Positions 11,201-19,939 of a stretch of 60,619 nucleotides of DNA are shown one piece after another. Source of the stretch: Rhodoferax sp. (GTDB lineage: Bacteria; Pseudomonadota; Gammaproteobacteria; Burkholderiales; Burkholderiaceae_C); assembly GCA_029866205.1 (NCBI GenBank), contig JARWZT010000024.1, positions 1-60,619 on the forward strand, written 5' to 3'. Numbering within the stretch: position 1 is the first letter of the stretch; each line of letters begins with the position of its first letter. Under the pieces are notes generated by a model. It saw only the letters and a program-made list of their open reading frames with translations, was not told the DNA's origin and did no database searches. The position numbers were made by a program, and so were the translations under genes.

Positions 11201-12499
11201 ATTTCCCGCTCCGGCGAGATCGTGATCCAGGACGAGCATGGCCGCGAGCGTGAGCGCCACAAGGTGCCGTATGGCGCGGTGCTCAGTGTCAAGGCCGACC
11301 AAGCGGTCAAGGCTGGTGCGATTTTGGCGAACTGGGATCCGTTGACCCGCCCCATCATTACCGAGTTCGCTGGCAAGGCGCATTTCGAGAACGTGGAAGA
11401 AGGTCTGACCGTAGCCCGCCAGGTGGACGAAGTCACTGGTCTGTCGACGCTGGTGGTCATTGACCCCAAGCGCCGCGGTTCGGCCAAGATCGTGCGTCCC
11501 CAGGTCAAACTGATCGACGCGGCTGGCAAAGAAGTCAAGATCCCCGGCACCGACCACGCTGTGACCATTGGCTTCCCGGTGGGTGCGCTGGTGCAAGTGC
11601 GTGACGGTCAGGACGTGGGTCCTGGCGAAGTGCTGGCCCGTATCCCTATCGAAGGTCAGAAGACCCGCGACATTACCGGCGGTTTGCCGCGCGTGGCCGA
11701 GTTGTTCGAAGCCCGCTCTCCCAAAGACAAGGGCGTGTTGGCGGAAGCCACCGGTACCATTTCTTTCGGCAAGGAAACCAAGGGCAAAGTGCGCTTGCAG
11801 ATCACCGACCCCGAGGGCAAAGTCTGGGAAGAACTCGTCCCCAAGGAAAAGAACATCCTGGTGCACGAAGGCCAGGTGGTCAACAAGGGCGAGAGCGTGG
11901 TGGACGGCCCGGCCGACCCGCAAGACATCTTGCGTTTGCTGGGTTCCGAAGAGCTGGCCCGCTACATCGTGGACGAAGTCCAGGACGTGTACCGCTTGCA
12001 AGGCGTGAAGATCAACGACAAGCACATTGAAGTGATTGTTCGCCAGATGCTGCGCCGTGTGGTGGTCGAGGCCGCAGGTGACTCCGGCTACATCAATGGC
12101 GAACAGGTCGAGCGCTCCGAGATGCTCAATACCAACGACGCCCTGCGCGCCGAAGGCAAGATCCCGGCGGTGTTCACCAACTTGTTGCTGGGTATCACCA
12201 AAGCGTCCCTGTCCACCGACAGCTTCATCAGCGCGGCTTCCTTCCAGGAAACCACCCGCGTGCTGACCGAGGCCGCCATCATGGGCAAACGTGACGAACT
12301 GCGTGGTCTGAAAGAGAACGTCATTGTGGGTCGTTTGATTCCTGCAGGTACCGGTATGGCGTACCACGAAGCACGCCAGGTGCGTGAGCAGATGGACGAC
12401 TCCGAGCGTCGCGCGATTGCCGAGGCGGATGCCGCCGAACTGGCCGCGGGCAGCGAGTCGGACGAGGTCTCCTCGGAAGAGGGCGCCGCAGCCGAATAA
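8276..12499 (+). CDS. rpoC: DNA-directed RNA polymerase subunit beta'
   Basis: Encodes 1407 residues. It carries the catalytic magnesium site NADFDGD at residues 456-462 (Asp458, Asp460, Asp462). The N-terminal zinc ribbon is seen as CLCGKYKR...CEKCGVEV near residues 70-90, and the second zinc site as [19 protein letters not shown]. The trigger loop region [16 protein letters not shown] is represented by [20 protein letters not shown]. The acidic tail is typical. A TAAGGAA ribosome site precedes the ATG, and a strong terminator follows. Confidence 0.99.
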   Translation: MKSLLDLFKQFTPDEHFDAIKIGMASPEKIRSWSFGEVKKPETINYRTFKPERDGLFCAKIFGPIKDYECLCGKYKRLKHRGVICEKCGVEVTQTKVRRERMGHIDLAAPCAHIWFLKSLPSRLGLVLDMTLRDIERVLYFEAYVVTDPGMTPLKKFSIMTEDDFDAKFKEYGDEFQAKMGAEGIKDLLQSIDIEGSIERLRNDLTGSELKIKKNSKRLKVLEAFKKSGIKPEWMVLEVLPVLPPDLRPLVPLDGGRFATSDLNDLYRRVINRNSRLRRLLELKAPEIIARNEKRMLQESVDSLLDNGRRGKAMTGANKRALKSLADMIKGKSGRFRQNLLGKRVDYSGRSVITVGPTLKLHQCGLPKLMALELFKPFIFARLEAMGIATTIKAAKKEVESGTPVVWDILEEVIKEHPIMLNRAPTLHRLGIQAFEPILIEGKAIQLHPLVCSAFNADFDGDQMAVHVPLSVEAQMEARTLMLASNNVLFPANGEPSIVPSQDVVLGLYYTTRERINGKGEGLIFSDTGEVQRAFDAGEVELNSRINVRLTEYTKDKETGEFVPSTKLWETTAGRALLSEILPKGLPFSNLNKALKKKEISKLINVSFRKCGLKETVVFADKLLQAGFRLATKAGISICIDDMLVPVEKHAIISRAQTEVKEIEKQYVSGLVTSGERYNKVVDIWGKSGDEVSKVMMAKLSKEQVIDRHGNEVTQESFNSIYMMADSGARGSAAQIRQVAGMRGLMAKPDGSIIETPITANFREGLNVLEYFISTHGARKGLADTALKTANSGYLTRRLVDVTQDLVVTEQDCGTHNGYLMRAIVEGGEVIESLRDRVLGRTVAEDVLHPETRAVVAPAGTMLDEDAIEELETYGVDEVKVRTALTCETRFGICAKCYGRDLGRGGLINHGEAVGVIAAQSIGEPGTQLTMRTFHIGGAASRAAIASSVEAKSSGNIGFNATMRYVTNSKAELVVISRSGEIVIQDEHGRERERHKVPYGAVLSVKADQAVKAGAILANWDPLTRPIITEFAGKAHFENVEEGLTVARQVDEVTGLSTLVVIDPKRRGSAKIVRPQVKLIDAAGKEVKIPGTDHAVTIGFPVGALVQVRDGQDVGPGEVLARIPIEGQKTRDITGGLPRVAELFEARSPKDKGVLAEATGTISFGKETKGKVRLQITDPEGKVWEELVPKEKNILVHEGQVVNKGESVVDGPADPQDILRLLGSEELARYIVDEVQDVYRLQGVKINDKHIEVIVRQMLRRVVVEAAGDSGYINGEQVERSEMLNTNDALRAEGKIPAVFTNLLLGITKASLSTDSFISAASFQETTRVLTEAAIMGKRDELRGLKENVIVGRLIPAGTGMAYHEARQVREQMDDSERRAIAEADAAELAAGSESDEVSSEEGAAAE

Positions 12500-12523
12500 G
12501 CGAGGCTTGGCGCCTGGCTGCCG

Positions 12524-12563
12524 TACCCCGGGCTTATCTCTGGTAAGCCCGGGGTATTTTTTT
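12524..12563 (+). terminator. Intrinsic terminator after rpoC
   Basis: TACCCCGGGCTTA (12524-12536) and TAAGCCCGGGGTA (12544-12556) form a perfect 13-bp stem with a 7-nt loop, followed by seven T residues. This is the end of the rpoBC transcription unit and the strongest terminator seen in the window. Confidence 0.95.
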
Positions 12564-12575
12564 AGGAGTTTGCAA

Positions 12576-13103
12576 ATGAACCTCGCGATGCTTTGGATCG
12601 TGGGCGCACTCGCGCTGTTCTGGGCCGTGGGCCTGCACAACCGATTGATGCGCTTGCGCGCCGCGGTGTTTGAGGCTTGCGCTGGCTTTGAGCGTTCGAT
12701 GCAAGCCTTGATCGCTGTGGCCCGGGATGCGGTGCCGGGTAGCGATGCGCCTTCGCCCATTGGCGCTGCGTTGTTGGAGTCGGCCACTGCGCTGGAGACC
12801 GGCCTCAAAACCCAGAAAAATCCGCGACGCGCACGCCTCGCCTCTGAGGCGCCAGGCGACTTGGGTCTGCAGTGGGCGCGGCTCCAGCAAGCCTGGCTTG
12901 CCTATGCCGTCACCGCCGAAGGCGTCAGTGACCCGGCAAGCTTGCAGGCACTGCGCGCCCGTTGGGACGCGGCTGACGCGCAGGGCCCGCTGGCGCGAAC
13001 GTTGGCCAACCAAGCGATTGCCGAATATGAGGCGGCCATTCAGCAGGCGCCTGCCGCCTGGGTGGCCGGTACGATGGGCTTTCATCCGGTACCTCCACTA
13101 TGA
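12576..13103 (+). CDS. Short LemA-family-like membrane protein
   Basis: Encodes 175 residues. The N-terminus has one hydrophobic segment (about residues 3-18), then NRLMRLRAAVFEACAGFERS, which resembles the LemA pattern of a membrane anchor followed by a long helix. The end, ATMGFHPVPPL preceded by AIAEYEAAIQQ, matches the LemA C-terminal signature (YN..I...P....A...GF.P.P). Its centre diverges from typical LemA proteins. The function of the family is poorly known. TAGGAG precedes ATG 12576. The gene begins only 13 nt after the rpoC terminator, so its promoter is not obvious. It lies just upstream of rsmB. Confidence 0.7.
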   Translation: MNLAMLWIVGALALFWAVGLHNRLMRLRAAVFEACAGFERSMQALIAVARDAVPGSDAPSPIGAALLESATALETGLKTQKNPRRARLASEAPGDLGLQWARLQQAWLAYAVTAEGVSDPASLQALRARWDAADAQGPLARTLANQAIAEYEAAIQQAPAAWVAGTMGFHPVPPL

Positions 13104-13110
13104 TGAATCC

Positions 13111-14430
13111 ATGAGTACTGCCCTGGAATCGATCCCGTTGTGGCGCCAGCTTCAAGCCACCGCTGCCGTGATCGGCGCCGTGCGCAACGGCAGCTCTGGC
13201 ACAGCCGCGGTGGAAGCCGTGGCCGCGCCGCTGCGCCCGGGCGTGCAGGCGCTGGCCTTTCATGTCTGGCGCAATCTGGGCCGCGCCGAGGCCTTGCGCA
13301 GCCGCCTGGTCAGCCGCATGCCCGCGCCTGCCACCGACGCGCTCTTGTGCGTGGCACTGGCCCTGGCCTGGAACGAAGAGACCGCGCCCTACGACGCCTT
13401 CACCCTGGTTAACCAGGCGGTCGAAGCACTTAAACGGAATTTTTCAACCGCGCCCCACGCCAATTTTGTCAACGCCTGCTTGCGTCGTTTCTTGCGCGAG
13501 CGCGCGGCACTGGTGGCCGCCACCGACCGCGACCCCGAGGCGCTGTGGAACCACCCGCGCTGGTGGGTCGAGCGCCTGCAGCGCGAGCATCCCCAGCACT
13601 GGCAATCGATTCTGACCCTGGCCAACACCCACCCGCCCATGACGCTGCGCGTCAATGTGCGACAAAACAGCCCCGCCAACTATCTGGCGCAGTTGCACGC
13701 CGCAGGCATTGCTGCAAGCGCCGGCGACGCTGCCGTGGTGTATCTGGACCAGGCGGTGCCTGTCACCCAGTTGCCCGGCTTTGCCCAGGGCGCGGTGTCG
13801 GTGCAAGACGCTGCCGCCCAGGTGGCTGCGCCCCTGCTGCTGCAAGGCTTGGGGCCCCAGCCTCGCGTGCTGGACGCCTGCGCAGCGCCCGGTGGCAAGA
13901 CCGCGCATCTGCTGGAAGCTTCTGATGCGCAGGTGCTGGCGATTGAGCTTGATGACCGACGCATGCAGCGCGTTGGGCAAACCTTGGAACGCCTGGGCTT
14001 GCGGGCCCAGCTGCGTACGGCAGACGCCGCCCGTCCGCAAGACTGGTGGGATGGCGCGCCTTTTGACGGCATCTTGCTGGATGCGCCCTGCACCGCGTCG
14101 GGCATCGTGCGCCGGCACCCGGATGTGCGCTGGCTGCGCCGCGAAACGGACATCGCGCAGCTGGCAAAGTTGCAGCAGCAGCTGATCGAGGCGCTTTGGC
14201 CTTTGCTGCGCCCGGGCGGACGCATGGTGTATTGCACTTGTTCGGTTTTCGTGGCTGAGGGCGCGCAACAGATACAGAAATTTGTGGCCCGTCACGCCGA
14301 GGCGCACTGGTTGCCATCCCCGGGCCACCTGTTGCCCGGTGCCGACCAAAGCGTGAACAAGGTGGGAGACAATCCGCCCCATGACCATGACGGCTTCTTC
14401 TACGCCTTGCTGGAAAAACGCAGTGCTTGA
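13111..14430 (+). CDS. rsmB: 16S rRNA (cytosine-967-C5)-methyltransferase RsmB
   Basis: Encodes 439 residues. An N-terminal NusB-like RNA-binding domain (about 1-150) is followed by a Rossmann methyltransferase domain. The SAM motif is DACAAPGGKTAHLLE. The two RsmB-type cysteines are in DAPCTASG (Cys327) and YCTCSVF (Cys377, the expected nucleophile). The start at 13111 was chosen because it is conserved in register (ALWRQL-like start) and lies 7 nt after the upstream gene. The gene overlaps the following DUF4390 gene by 50 nt. The rsmB-DUF4390-ntrYX order is typical for Burkholderiales. Confidence 0.95.
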   Translation: MSTALESIPLWRQLQATAAVIGAVRNGSSGTAAVEAVAAPLRPGVQALAFHVWRNLGRAEALRSRLVSRMPAPATDALLCVALALAWNEETAPYDAFTLVNQAVEALKRNFSTAPHANFVNACLRRFLRERAALVAATDRDPEALWNHPRWWVERLQREHPQHWQSILTLANTHPPMTLRVNVRQNSPANYLAQLHAAGIAASAGDAAVVYLDQAVPVTQLPGFAQGAVSVQDAAAQVAAPLLLQGLGPQPRVLDACAAPGGKTAHLLEASDAQVLAIELDDRRMQRVGQTLERLGLRAQLRTADAARPQDWWDGAPFDGILLDAPCTASGIVRRHPDVRWLRRETDIAQLAKLQQQLIEALWPLLRPGGRMVYCTCSVFVAEGAQQIQKFVARHAEAHWLPSPGHLLPGADQSVNKVGDNPPHDHDGFFYALLEKRSA

Positions 14431-15016
14431 GCGCTGGGTGCGCACCTTGCGCCTTGTCATTTGGCTGTTCGCCCTGCCCTTGGCGCAAGCGCAAAACGCG
14501 GTCGACCTGCAGCAGCTGCGCGCCGACCGCACCGCCAACGAAGTTTTGGTGTCCGCCAGCGTGGGTTTTGAGTTGCCCGGCGTTGTGGAAGATGCCCTCA
14601 TGAAGGGCATTCCGCTGTTTTTCATGCTCGAGGCAGACCTCCTGCAAGAACGCTGGTATTGGTCGGATAAAAAAGTGGCGGGTGTGCAGCGTCAGCTGCG
14701 ACTGGCGTACCAACCCCTGACCCGACGCTGGCGTGTCAGCGCCACGGCGGCACCCGGCGGTGACAGTTCCCAGGGCCTGGCCTTGAGCCAAAACTTTGAC
14801 AGCCTGGCGGAGGCCATGGCCACGATCAAGCAGATTTCGCGATGGAAAGTGGGTGAGTTGGGGGATTCTGAAGGCACCAAGTACCGGGTCGAATTTCGTT
14901 TTCGCTTGGACTTGGGGCAACTGCCACGCCCCTTCCAGATTGGTGCAATAGGCCAATCGGAATGGGATATTCAGGCCAGCGGCCGGGTGCCATTGCGTTC
15001 TGAGGGCGGCAAATGA
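14381..15016 (+). CDS. DUF4390 family exported protein
   Basis: Encodes up to 211 residues. A hydrophobic signal-like segment ends near LPLAQAQ (about residues 25-38), so the protein is probably exported. The conserved parts FELPGVVEDALMKGIPLFF and ERWYWSDK match the DUF4390 family, found next to ntrYX in betaproteobacteria; its function is unknown. The start is uncertain: ATG 14381 lies inside rsmB, while GTG 14423 would give a tidier signal peptide. The stop overlaps the ntrY start in an ATGA, which indicates coupling and suggests a role tied to the sensor or the envelope. Confidence 0.85.
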   Translation: MTMTASSTPCWKNAVLERWVRTLRLVIWLFALPLAQAQNAVDLQQLRADRTANEVLVSASVGFELPGVVEDALMKGIPLFFMLEADLLQERWYWSDKKVAGVQRQLRLAYQPLTRRWRVSATAAPGGDSSQGLALSQNFDSLAEAMATIKQISRWKVGELGDSEGTKYRVEFRFRLDLGQLPRPFQIGAIGQSEWDIQASGRVPLRSEGGK

Positions 15017-17343
15017 GTGTCTCCAGCGTAAAGCCGCCCCGGGGCATGGATCCCGATGTCTCGGCGGGGCGCGGTCTGCGCCAAGCCATTGCCATCGGTG
15101 CGGCCCTGATGGTGGCGATTGGCCTGGTCCTGTTGTACCTGCTGACCCAGGCGACCAACAACCGCGAGATGTACGAGGAAAACTATGCCCGCCTGTTCAC
15201 GCTGAATGTGGTGGTGGCGGGATCCCTGTTGCTGGCGATTGTGTGGGTCGGTGTGCGCCTGTACCAACGCGTTCGCCAGGGGCGCTTTGGCAGCCGCTTG
15301 CTGGTAAAAATCGCCACCATTTTTGCCCTGGTCGGGGTGGCGCCGGGCTTGCTGATTTATGTGGTGTCCTACCAATTCGTGTCGCGCTCGATTGAGACCT
15401 GGTTTGACGTCAAGGTGGAAGGTGCATTGGAGGCTGGTTTGAACTTGGGTCGCGTCACGCTCGATACCCTGTCCAATGACCTGGCCAACAAGGCGCGAAT
15501 TGCCGCAACCCAACTGTCGGACAGCACGGACACTGTTCCTGATGTGGTGCTCGCGCGGGTGATGGAGCAGTTGGGTGCCACCGAGGCCACGGTCTGGAGC
15601 TCTGGAGGGAAGCTGCTGGCCAGCGTGGGGCCAATTGGCTTTCAGCTCAGCCCGGACAAACCCAGCGGAAGCCAGTTTCGCACCGCGCGGGCAGAGCGTT
15701 CCCTGGCCTGGGTCGAGGGCCTGGAAGAGGGCGGGGCGGGCAAGCTGGGCAATCCACGCATCAAAGCCCTCGTGCCCATCGCCAGCGCCAGTGTGGGTTT
15801 GGCCGCAGAGCAGCGGTATTTGCTGGTGCAGCGGACTTTGCCTGCCAATTTTGTCGCCAACGCCTTGGCGGTTGAACGCGCCAACCGTGAATACCAGGAG
15901 CGTGCACTGGCGCGCGAGGGCCTCAAGCGCATGTACATCGGCACCCTGACCCTGAGCCTTTTTCTGGCGGTGTTTGGTGCCATATTGCTGGCGGTGATTC
16001 TGGGGAACCAGATCGCACGGCCCCTGTTGGTCCTGACGGAAGGGGTGAGCCAGGTGGCTGCGGGTGACCTGACGCCCAAGTTGGCCATGCAGGGCAATGA
16101 CGAGCTGGGTGGATTGACGCGCGCTTTTGCCTCCATGACCCAACAGCTTGCGGACGCCCGCCACACGGTACAGCGCAGCATGTCGCAGGTGGACTCGGCG
16201 CGCGCGCATTTGCAAACCATCCTGGACAACCTGACATCGGGCGTGCTGGTGCTGAACGCAGATGGCACCGTGCGTTCTGCCAATCCTGGGGCGGCGCGCA
16301 TCCTGAAGTTGCCATTGGACAGTTTTCGTGGCGCGAACTTGCGCCATCTGGCCGGCTTGGACGTCTTTGCGGTGGGCGTACAGCAGCAATTCGCCGAATT
16401 TTTGAGCCGTCGCCTGGAGCAACCCAATGACCATTGGCAACAGTCTTTTGAGCTCGGCGTGGTCAATGACAGCATGGCCAGCGGCGCTGATCGGTCGCAG
16501 ACCCTGATTGCGCGCGGTGCCATATTGCCGGACCGCAGTCGCCTGCTGGTGTTTGACGACATCTCGGACATCGTCTCCGCACAACGCGCCCAGGCTTGGG
16601 GCGAAGTGGCACGCCGTTTGGCCCACGAGATCAAGAATCCGCTCACACCAATACAGCTCTCGGCCGAGCGCCTGGAGATGAAACTTGGCGGCAAGTTGCA
16701 GGCGCCAGAGCAGGCGGTACTGACGAAATCCGTGAAAACCATCGTGGACCAGGTCGATGCCATGAAGCGCCTGGTCAACGACTTCCGTGATTACGCACGC
16801 TTGCCCGCGGCCGTGCTCGAACCCGTGGATCTGAATGGGCTGGTGCTCGATGTGATGCATTTGTACGAGGCCTCGGTGGTGCCCATTCAGCTGGAGTTGG
16901 ATCCGCAGATTCCGCGCGTGATGGGAGACGCTGAGCAGTTGCGCCAGGTTCTGCATAACCTGTTGCAAAACGCCCAAGACGCGACAGAACAATTCATGGC
17001 TGCGGGGCAGGCGCCCCTCTCTGCCAAAACCGATTTCAGCATGGTGCTGCGCACCCAGTTGCTGCCGAACTCCGGCCGGGTGCGCCTGTCGGTGCTGGAC
17101 CATGGAGGCGGCTTTCCCGAGAACATTCTCAAGCGCGCGTTTGAACCCTATGTCACCACCAAACAACGGGGTACGGGACTCGGTTTGGCGGTGGTGAAAA
17201 AGATCGCCGACGACCATGCCTCCCGCATTGAAATCAGCAACCGGGTACAGGACGCAAAAGTCTTCGGCGCCCAAGTCTCGCTATCATTGGCGAGCGCAGA
17301 AAAGACCCCTCATTCGACAGACGCTTCACTGGATCGCGCATAA
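15013..17343 (+). CDS. ntrY: NtrY-type membrane sensor histidine kinase
   Basis: Encodes 776 residues. It has several N-terminal membrane segments (about residues 25-45, 63-80 and 100-120), a periplasmic part, another membrane segment near 310-335, a HAMP linker and a PAS-like domain (about 400-500). The kinase core has RLAHEIKNPLTPIQ, with phospho-acceptor His538. The ATPase boxes are NLLQNAQDATE, DHGGGFPENI and GTGLGLAVVKKI. It phosphorylates the regulator encoded 3 nt downstream. NtrYX systems are linked to nitrogen, redox and envelope control, and the signal cannot be told here. Confidence 0.92.
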   Translation: MSVSSVKPPRGMDPDVSAGRGLRQAIAIGAALMVAIGLVLLYLLTQATNNREMYEENYARLFTLNVVVAGSLLLAIVWVGVRLYQRVRQGRFGSRLLVKIATIFALVGVAPGLLIYVVSYQFVSRSIETWFDVKVEGALEAGLNLGRVTLDTLSNDLANKARIAATQLSDSTDTVPDVVLARVMEQLGATEATVWSSGGKLLASVGPIGFQLSPDKPSGSQFRTARAERSLAWVEGLEEGGAGKLGNPRIKALVPIASASVGLAAEQRYLLVQRTLPANFVANALAVERANREYQERALAREGLKRMYIGTLTLSLFLAVFGAILLAVILGNQIARPLLVLTEGVSQVAAGDLTPKLAMQGNDELGGLTRAFASMTQQLADARHTVQRSMSQVDSARAHLQTILDNLTSGVLVLNADGTVRSANPGAARILKLPLDSFRGANLRHLAGLDVFAVGVQQQFAEFLSRRLEQPNDHWQQSFELGVVNDSMASGADRSQTLIARGAILPDRSRLLVFDDISDIVSAQRAQAWGEVARRLAHEIKNPLTPIQLSAERLEMKLGGKLQAPEQAVLTKSVKTIVDQVDAMKRLVNDFRDYARLPAAVLEPVDLNGLVLDVMHLYEASVVPIQLELDPQIPRVMGDAEQLRQVLHNLLQNAQDATEQFMAAGQAPLSAKTDFSMVLRTQLLPNSGRVRLSVLDHGGGFPENILKRAFEPYVTTKQRGTGLGLAVVKKIADDHASRIEISNRVQDAKVFGAQVSLSLASAEKTPHSTDASLDRA

Positions 17344-17346
17344 ATC

Positions 17347-18015
17347 ATGGCAAATATTTTGGTGGTTGACGATGAACACGGCATACGCGATTTGCTGTGG
17401 GAAATTCTCAATGACGAGGGGCACTCGGTAGAGTTGGCGGAAAACGCGGCGCAGGCGCGTGCGGCCCGATTGCGCGAGCGCCCGGATCTGGTCTTGCTGG
17501 ATATCTGGATGCCTGATACCGACGGTGTGACGCTGCTCAAGGAGTGGGCATCCACCGGTGCCCTGACCATGCCTGTGATCATGATGAGCGGGCATGCCAC
17601 GATCGAAACTGCGGTCGAGGCGACCAAGATTGGTGCGCTGGCGTTTCTTGAAAAGCCCGTGACCCTCCAAAAGCTGCTCAAGGCCGTGGAACAGGGCCTG
17701 ATGCGCAATAGTGGGGCCCCGGTTCGCGCGATGCCCGTCTCGCAAGGTCCTGTTGCGGTGGCTGGTGGTGCGTTCGTGGCGACCGAAGTGCCTGTGGCAT
17801 CGCAGGTGCTCAATGCCCTGCAGTCTTTTGACCTGGATCGCCCGCTGCGCGATGCACGCGACACGTTTGAGCGTGCCTATTTCGAATACCAGCTGGGCAA
17901 GGAATCGGGCTCAATGACCCGTGTCGCTGAAAAAACCGGCTTGGAGCGCACCCATCTTTACCGCAAGCTCAAGCAACTCGGCGTCGATGTGACCCGCACC
18001 AAACGGGGCGCCTGA
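17347..18015 (+). CDS. ntrX: NtrX-like response regulator without AAA+ domain
   Basis: Encodes 222 residues. The receiver domain (1-120) begins ILVVDDEHGIRD and has phospho-acceptor Asp52 in LLDIWMP. The C-terminal 45 residues form a Fis-type helix-turn-helix (MTRVAEKTGLERTHLYRKLKQLG). Canonical NtrX is about 450 residues, with a sigma-54 AAA+ domain between these parts. Here only a 55-residue linker is present, with no GAFTGA or Walker motifs. The frame is uninterrupted, so this looks like a stable short form and not a broken gene. It probably acts as a plain DNA-binding repressor or activator. Confidence 0.9.
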   Translation: MANILVVDDEHGIRDLLWEILNDEGHSVELAENAAQARAARLRERPDLVLLDIWMPDTDGVTLLKEWASTGALTMPVIMMSGHATIETAVEATKIGALAFLEKPVTLQKLLKAVEQGLMRNSGAPVRAMPVSQGPVAVAGGAFVATEVPVASQVLNALQSFDLDRPLRDARDTFERAYFEYQLGKESGSMTRVAEKTGLERTHLYRKLKQLGVDVTRTKRGA

Positions 18016-18045
18016 CAACGGGGTCCCGCGCGGGCGGGGCAGCGC

Positions 18046-18981
18046 TCAGTCCCGGTTGTGCAGCAGCGCTCCATCGCGCTCTGCAGCACCTGCGCGCACC
18101 AGCTGCGCGATCCAGTCTTCCACCAGTGCCTGCAATTGGCTGCTGGCATTGAAGGAATGGGCCATCTGCAGGAGGTAGGGCGTGGCGATTGCCCAATCGG
18201 TCAGCGCGGCCACGGTCGTCGTTTGCAGTTCGAGTAATTTGAATTTCAGCAATACTTTGGCGGCATAGTTGCGGTGGCGCTCGGGCTGGCGCTGAAAGTA
18301 TTCCAGGCGCGTGCGCGCCGTGTGCAGCGCGCCAGCCAGGTCTGCAAAGGGTTTCCCATGGCCCGGAATCACACAGCCAGGTTCCAGAGAGGCAATCAGG
18401 TCCAGCGTCGCGCCCACCGCGTCAAACGCATCCTCACCTTCGAGCTCGGGAAACACCACGCCAAAGCCGTTTTCCCAGAGCGCATCTGCCGAGATCAGCA
18501 CGCGCGATGCTGGCGCGAAAAGCACCACCGAATGCGGGTCGTGCCCCGGTGCACCGTGCACCTGCCATTCTTCGCCACCCAGTTGCAGCGCGCTGCCCGG
18601 CATGAGCAGCCCGTCAAAACCAAACGGCGGACAGTTCTGTCCGGTGGCGTCAAAGGTCAGCTCCGAGGCCGACCAGGGCCGCACCGCAGACGACTGGCCC
18701 GGCGGAATCAGGGTTTGCAAATGCGGGTAGGCCGCTTGCAGGGCCGCATTGCCGCCGCAATGGTCACTATGCAAATGGGTATTGAGCAACAGGTCCAACG
18801 GGCGGTCTGCCAGCACGGACTGAACCAAGCCCACAGTTTGTGCGCTGTGGATGCAGTAGCCACTGTCGATCAGCGCCGCATGGTGGAGGTCGCTGACAAG
18901 AATATTGTTGGATGAAAGCCAACCCCGTTGAAACACCTGCACCGAGGCGGGCAATGAAACGCAGGAACTGGCTTGTGGCAT
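18046..18981 (-). CDS. MBL-fold metallo-hydrolase
   Basis: Encodes 311 residues from ATG 18981. It contains the zinc-binding motif THLHSDHCGG near residue 78, a second metal region APGHDPHSVV, and VIPGHGKP further on. These are glyoxalase II/beta-lactamase-fold features. The substrate cannot be told. A longer frame extends upstream to 19080, but the added residues are not MBL-like. It converges with ntrX (30-nt gap) and diverges from the acetyltransferase gene. Confidence 0.88.
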   Translation of the reverse strand: MPQASSCVSLPASVQVFQRGWLSSNNILVSDLHHAALIDSGYCIHSAQTVGLVQSVLADRPLDLLLNTHLHSDHCGGNAALQAAYPHLQTLIPPGQSSAVRPWSASELTFDATGQNCPPFGFDGLLMPGSALQLGGEEWQVHGAPGHDPHSVVLFAPASRVLISADALWENGFGVVFPELEGEDAFDAVGATLDLIASLEPGCVIPGHGKPFADLAGALHTARTRLEYFQRQPERHRNYAAKVLLKFKLLELQTTTVAALTDWAIATPYLLQMAHSFNASSQLQALVEDWIAQLVRAGAAERDGALLHNRD

Positions 18982-19090
18982 GGTGTGAAGAGGTAGCAGG
19001 GAAAAAACGGGCTTGGTAGGGAGTCTATGCCGAGGCCGAACCCTGACTTGGATAAATAACGGCCCTGATTTACGCTGCACTGCAGCAAAA

Positions 19091-19111
19091 ACTAGGGAAA
19101 ACCCTTATAGT
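19091..19111 (+). promoter_or_regulatory. Possible promoter with GGGAAAACCC inverted motif
   Basis: ACTAGGGAAAACCCTTATAG lies 8 nt before the acetyltransferase start. It holds a 4-bp inverted GGGAAAACCC core merging into a -10-like TATAGT (19106-19111). No convincing -35 is visible. It may be a repressor-covered promoter. Confidence 0.25.
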
Positions 19112-19117
19112 GCATCC

Positions 19118-19855
19118 ATGCATCGACTTCTCGACTATTTTTCCCTGCTGTGGACTGCGGTGACGGGGCTGTTGCCTTGGGCCCACGCCGAGGCGGTTGT
19201 GCGCGGGCCAGAGGCGCGACCCTTAAAGGCGCTATTGGTGCCCATTCGCACGCTGCGGCCCCGCCACCGGGCCGCCGTTTTGGCGCATTTGCTTGAGCTG
19301 TCGCCGGCAGATCGCTATATGCGCTTTGGCTACGCTGCGCAAAATGCGCTCATAGAAAGCTATGTCGATGGCCTCAACTTTGACCGCGACCAGGTATTTG
19401 GTGTTTTCAACCGGCGACTGCGCTTGATCGCGGTGGCGCACCTTGCCTATGCACAAGAGCCACAGACGGACCGGTGTGCCGAATTTGGTGTTTCCGTATT
19501 GCCGGCTTACCGAGGCAAGGGTTTGGGTGCCAAGCTGTTTGCACGGGCGCAATTGCATGCGCAAAACGACGGGATTTCACTGCTGTTCATTCACGCCCTC
19601 AGCGAAAACGGCGCCATGCTCAAGATTGCCCGTAAGGCGGGTGCCACCGTGCAACGTTTTGGCTCGGAGTCTGATGCTTATTTGCAGTTGCCTTCGCCTA
19701 CATTGCAATCGCACATGAATGAGGCCGTTGATGCGCAAATCGCCGACACCGACTACTGCCTGAAGGTCCAGGCGCAGCAGTTTTGGGGCATTTTGGCGGG
19801 CATCCAGGAAGTGCGTCAGCAGATCCGGGAGTCGCAGGGCAAATCTTCTTCCTGA
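19118..19855 (+). CDS. GNAT-family N-acetyltransferase
   Basis: Encodes 245 residues. The core (about 50-190) has EFGVSVLPAYRGKGLGAKLF, where YRGKGLG is the acetyl-CoA pyrophosphate-binding loop. An N-terminal extension of about 40 residues and a C-terminal helical tail flank it. The substrate is unknown. ATG 19118 is chosen because upstream codons give no family-like sequence. It is divergent from the MBL gene, with a 136-nt shared upstream region. Confidence 0.85.
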   Translation: MHRLLDYFSLLWTAVTGLLPWAHAEAVVRGPEARPLKALLVPIRTLRPRHRAAVLAHLLELSPADRYMRFGYAAQNALIESYVDGLNFDRDQVFGVFNRRLRLIAVAHLAYAQEPQTDRCAEFGVSVLPAYRGKGLGAKLFARAQLHAQNDGISLLFIHALSENGAMLKIARKAGATVQRFGSESDAYLQLPSPTLQSHMNEAVDAQIADTDYCLKVQAQQFWGILAGIQEVRQQIRESQGKSSS

Positions 19856-19939
19856 GATCGGCCGCGCGTCCCTTGGGGTAGCGCTTCACAATGGGCTATC
19901 CTAGAGGCTTCGCAAAAACGGCGCCATTGCCCCACGTCT

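Noticed and set aside
8957..12808. 1283-codon open frame on the minus strand across rpoC
   Set aside because: Antisense shadow of rpoC. It also crosses the rpoC terminator. No domain or ribosome site was recognised.
14971..17274. 767-codon minus-strand frame over ntrY
   Set aside because: Antisense shadow. The plus-strand kinase motifs are complete and decisive.
18016..18045. Possible bidirectional terminator between ntrX and the MBL gene
   Set aside because: The GC-rich bases do not form a clean stem and no T-run occurs on either strand.
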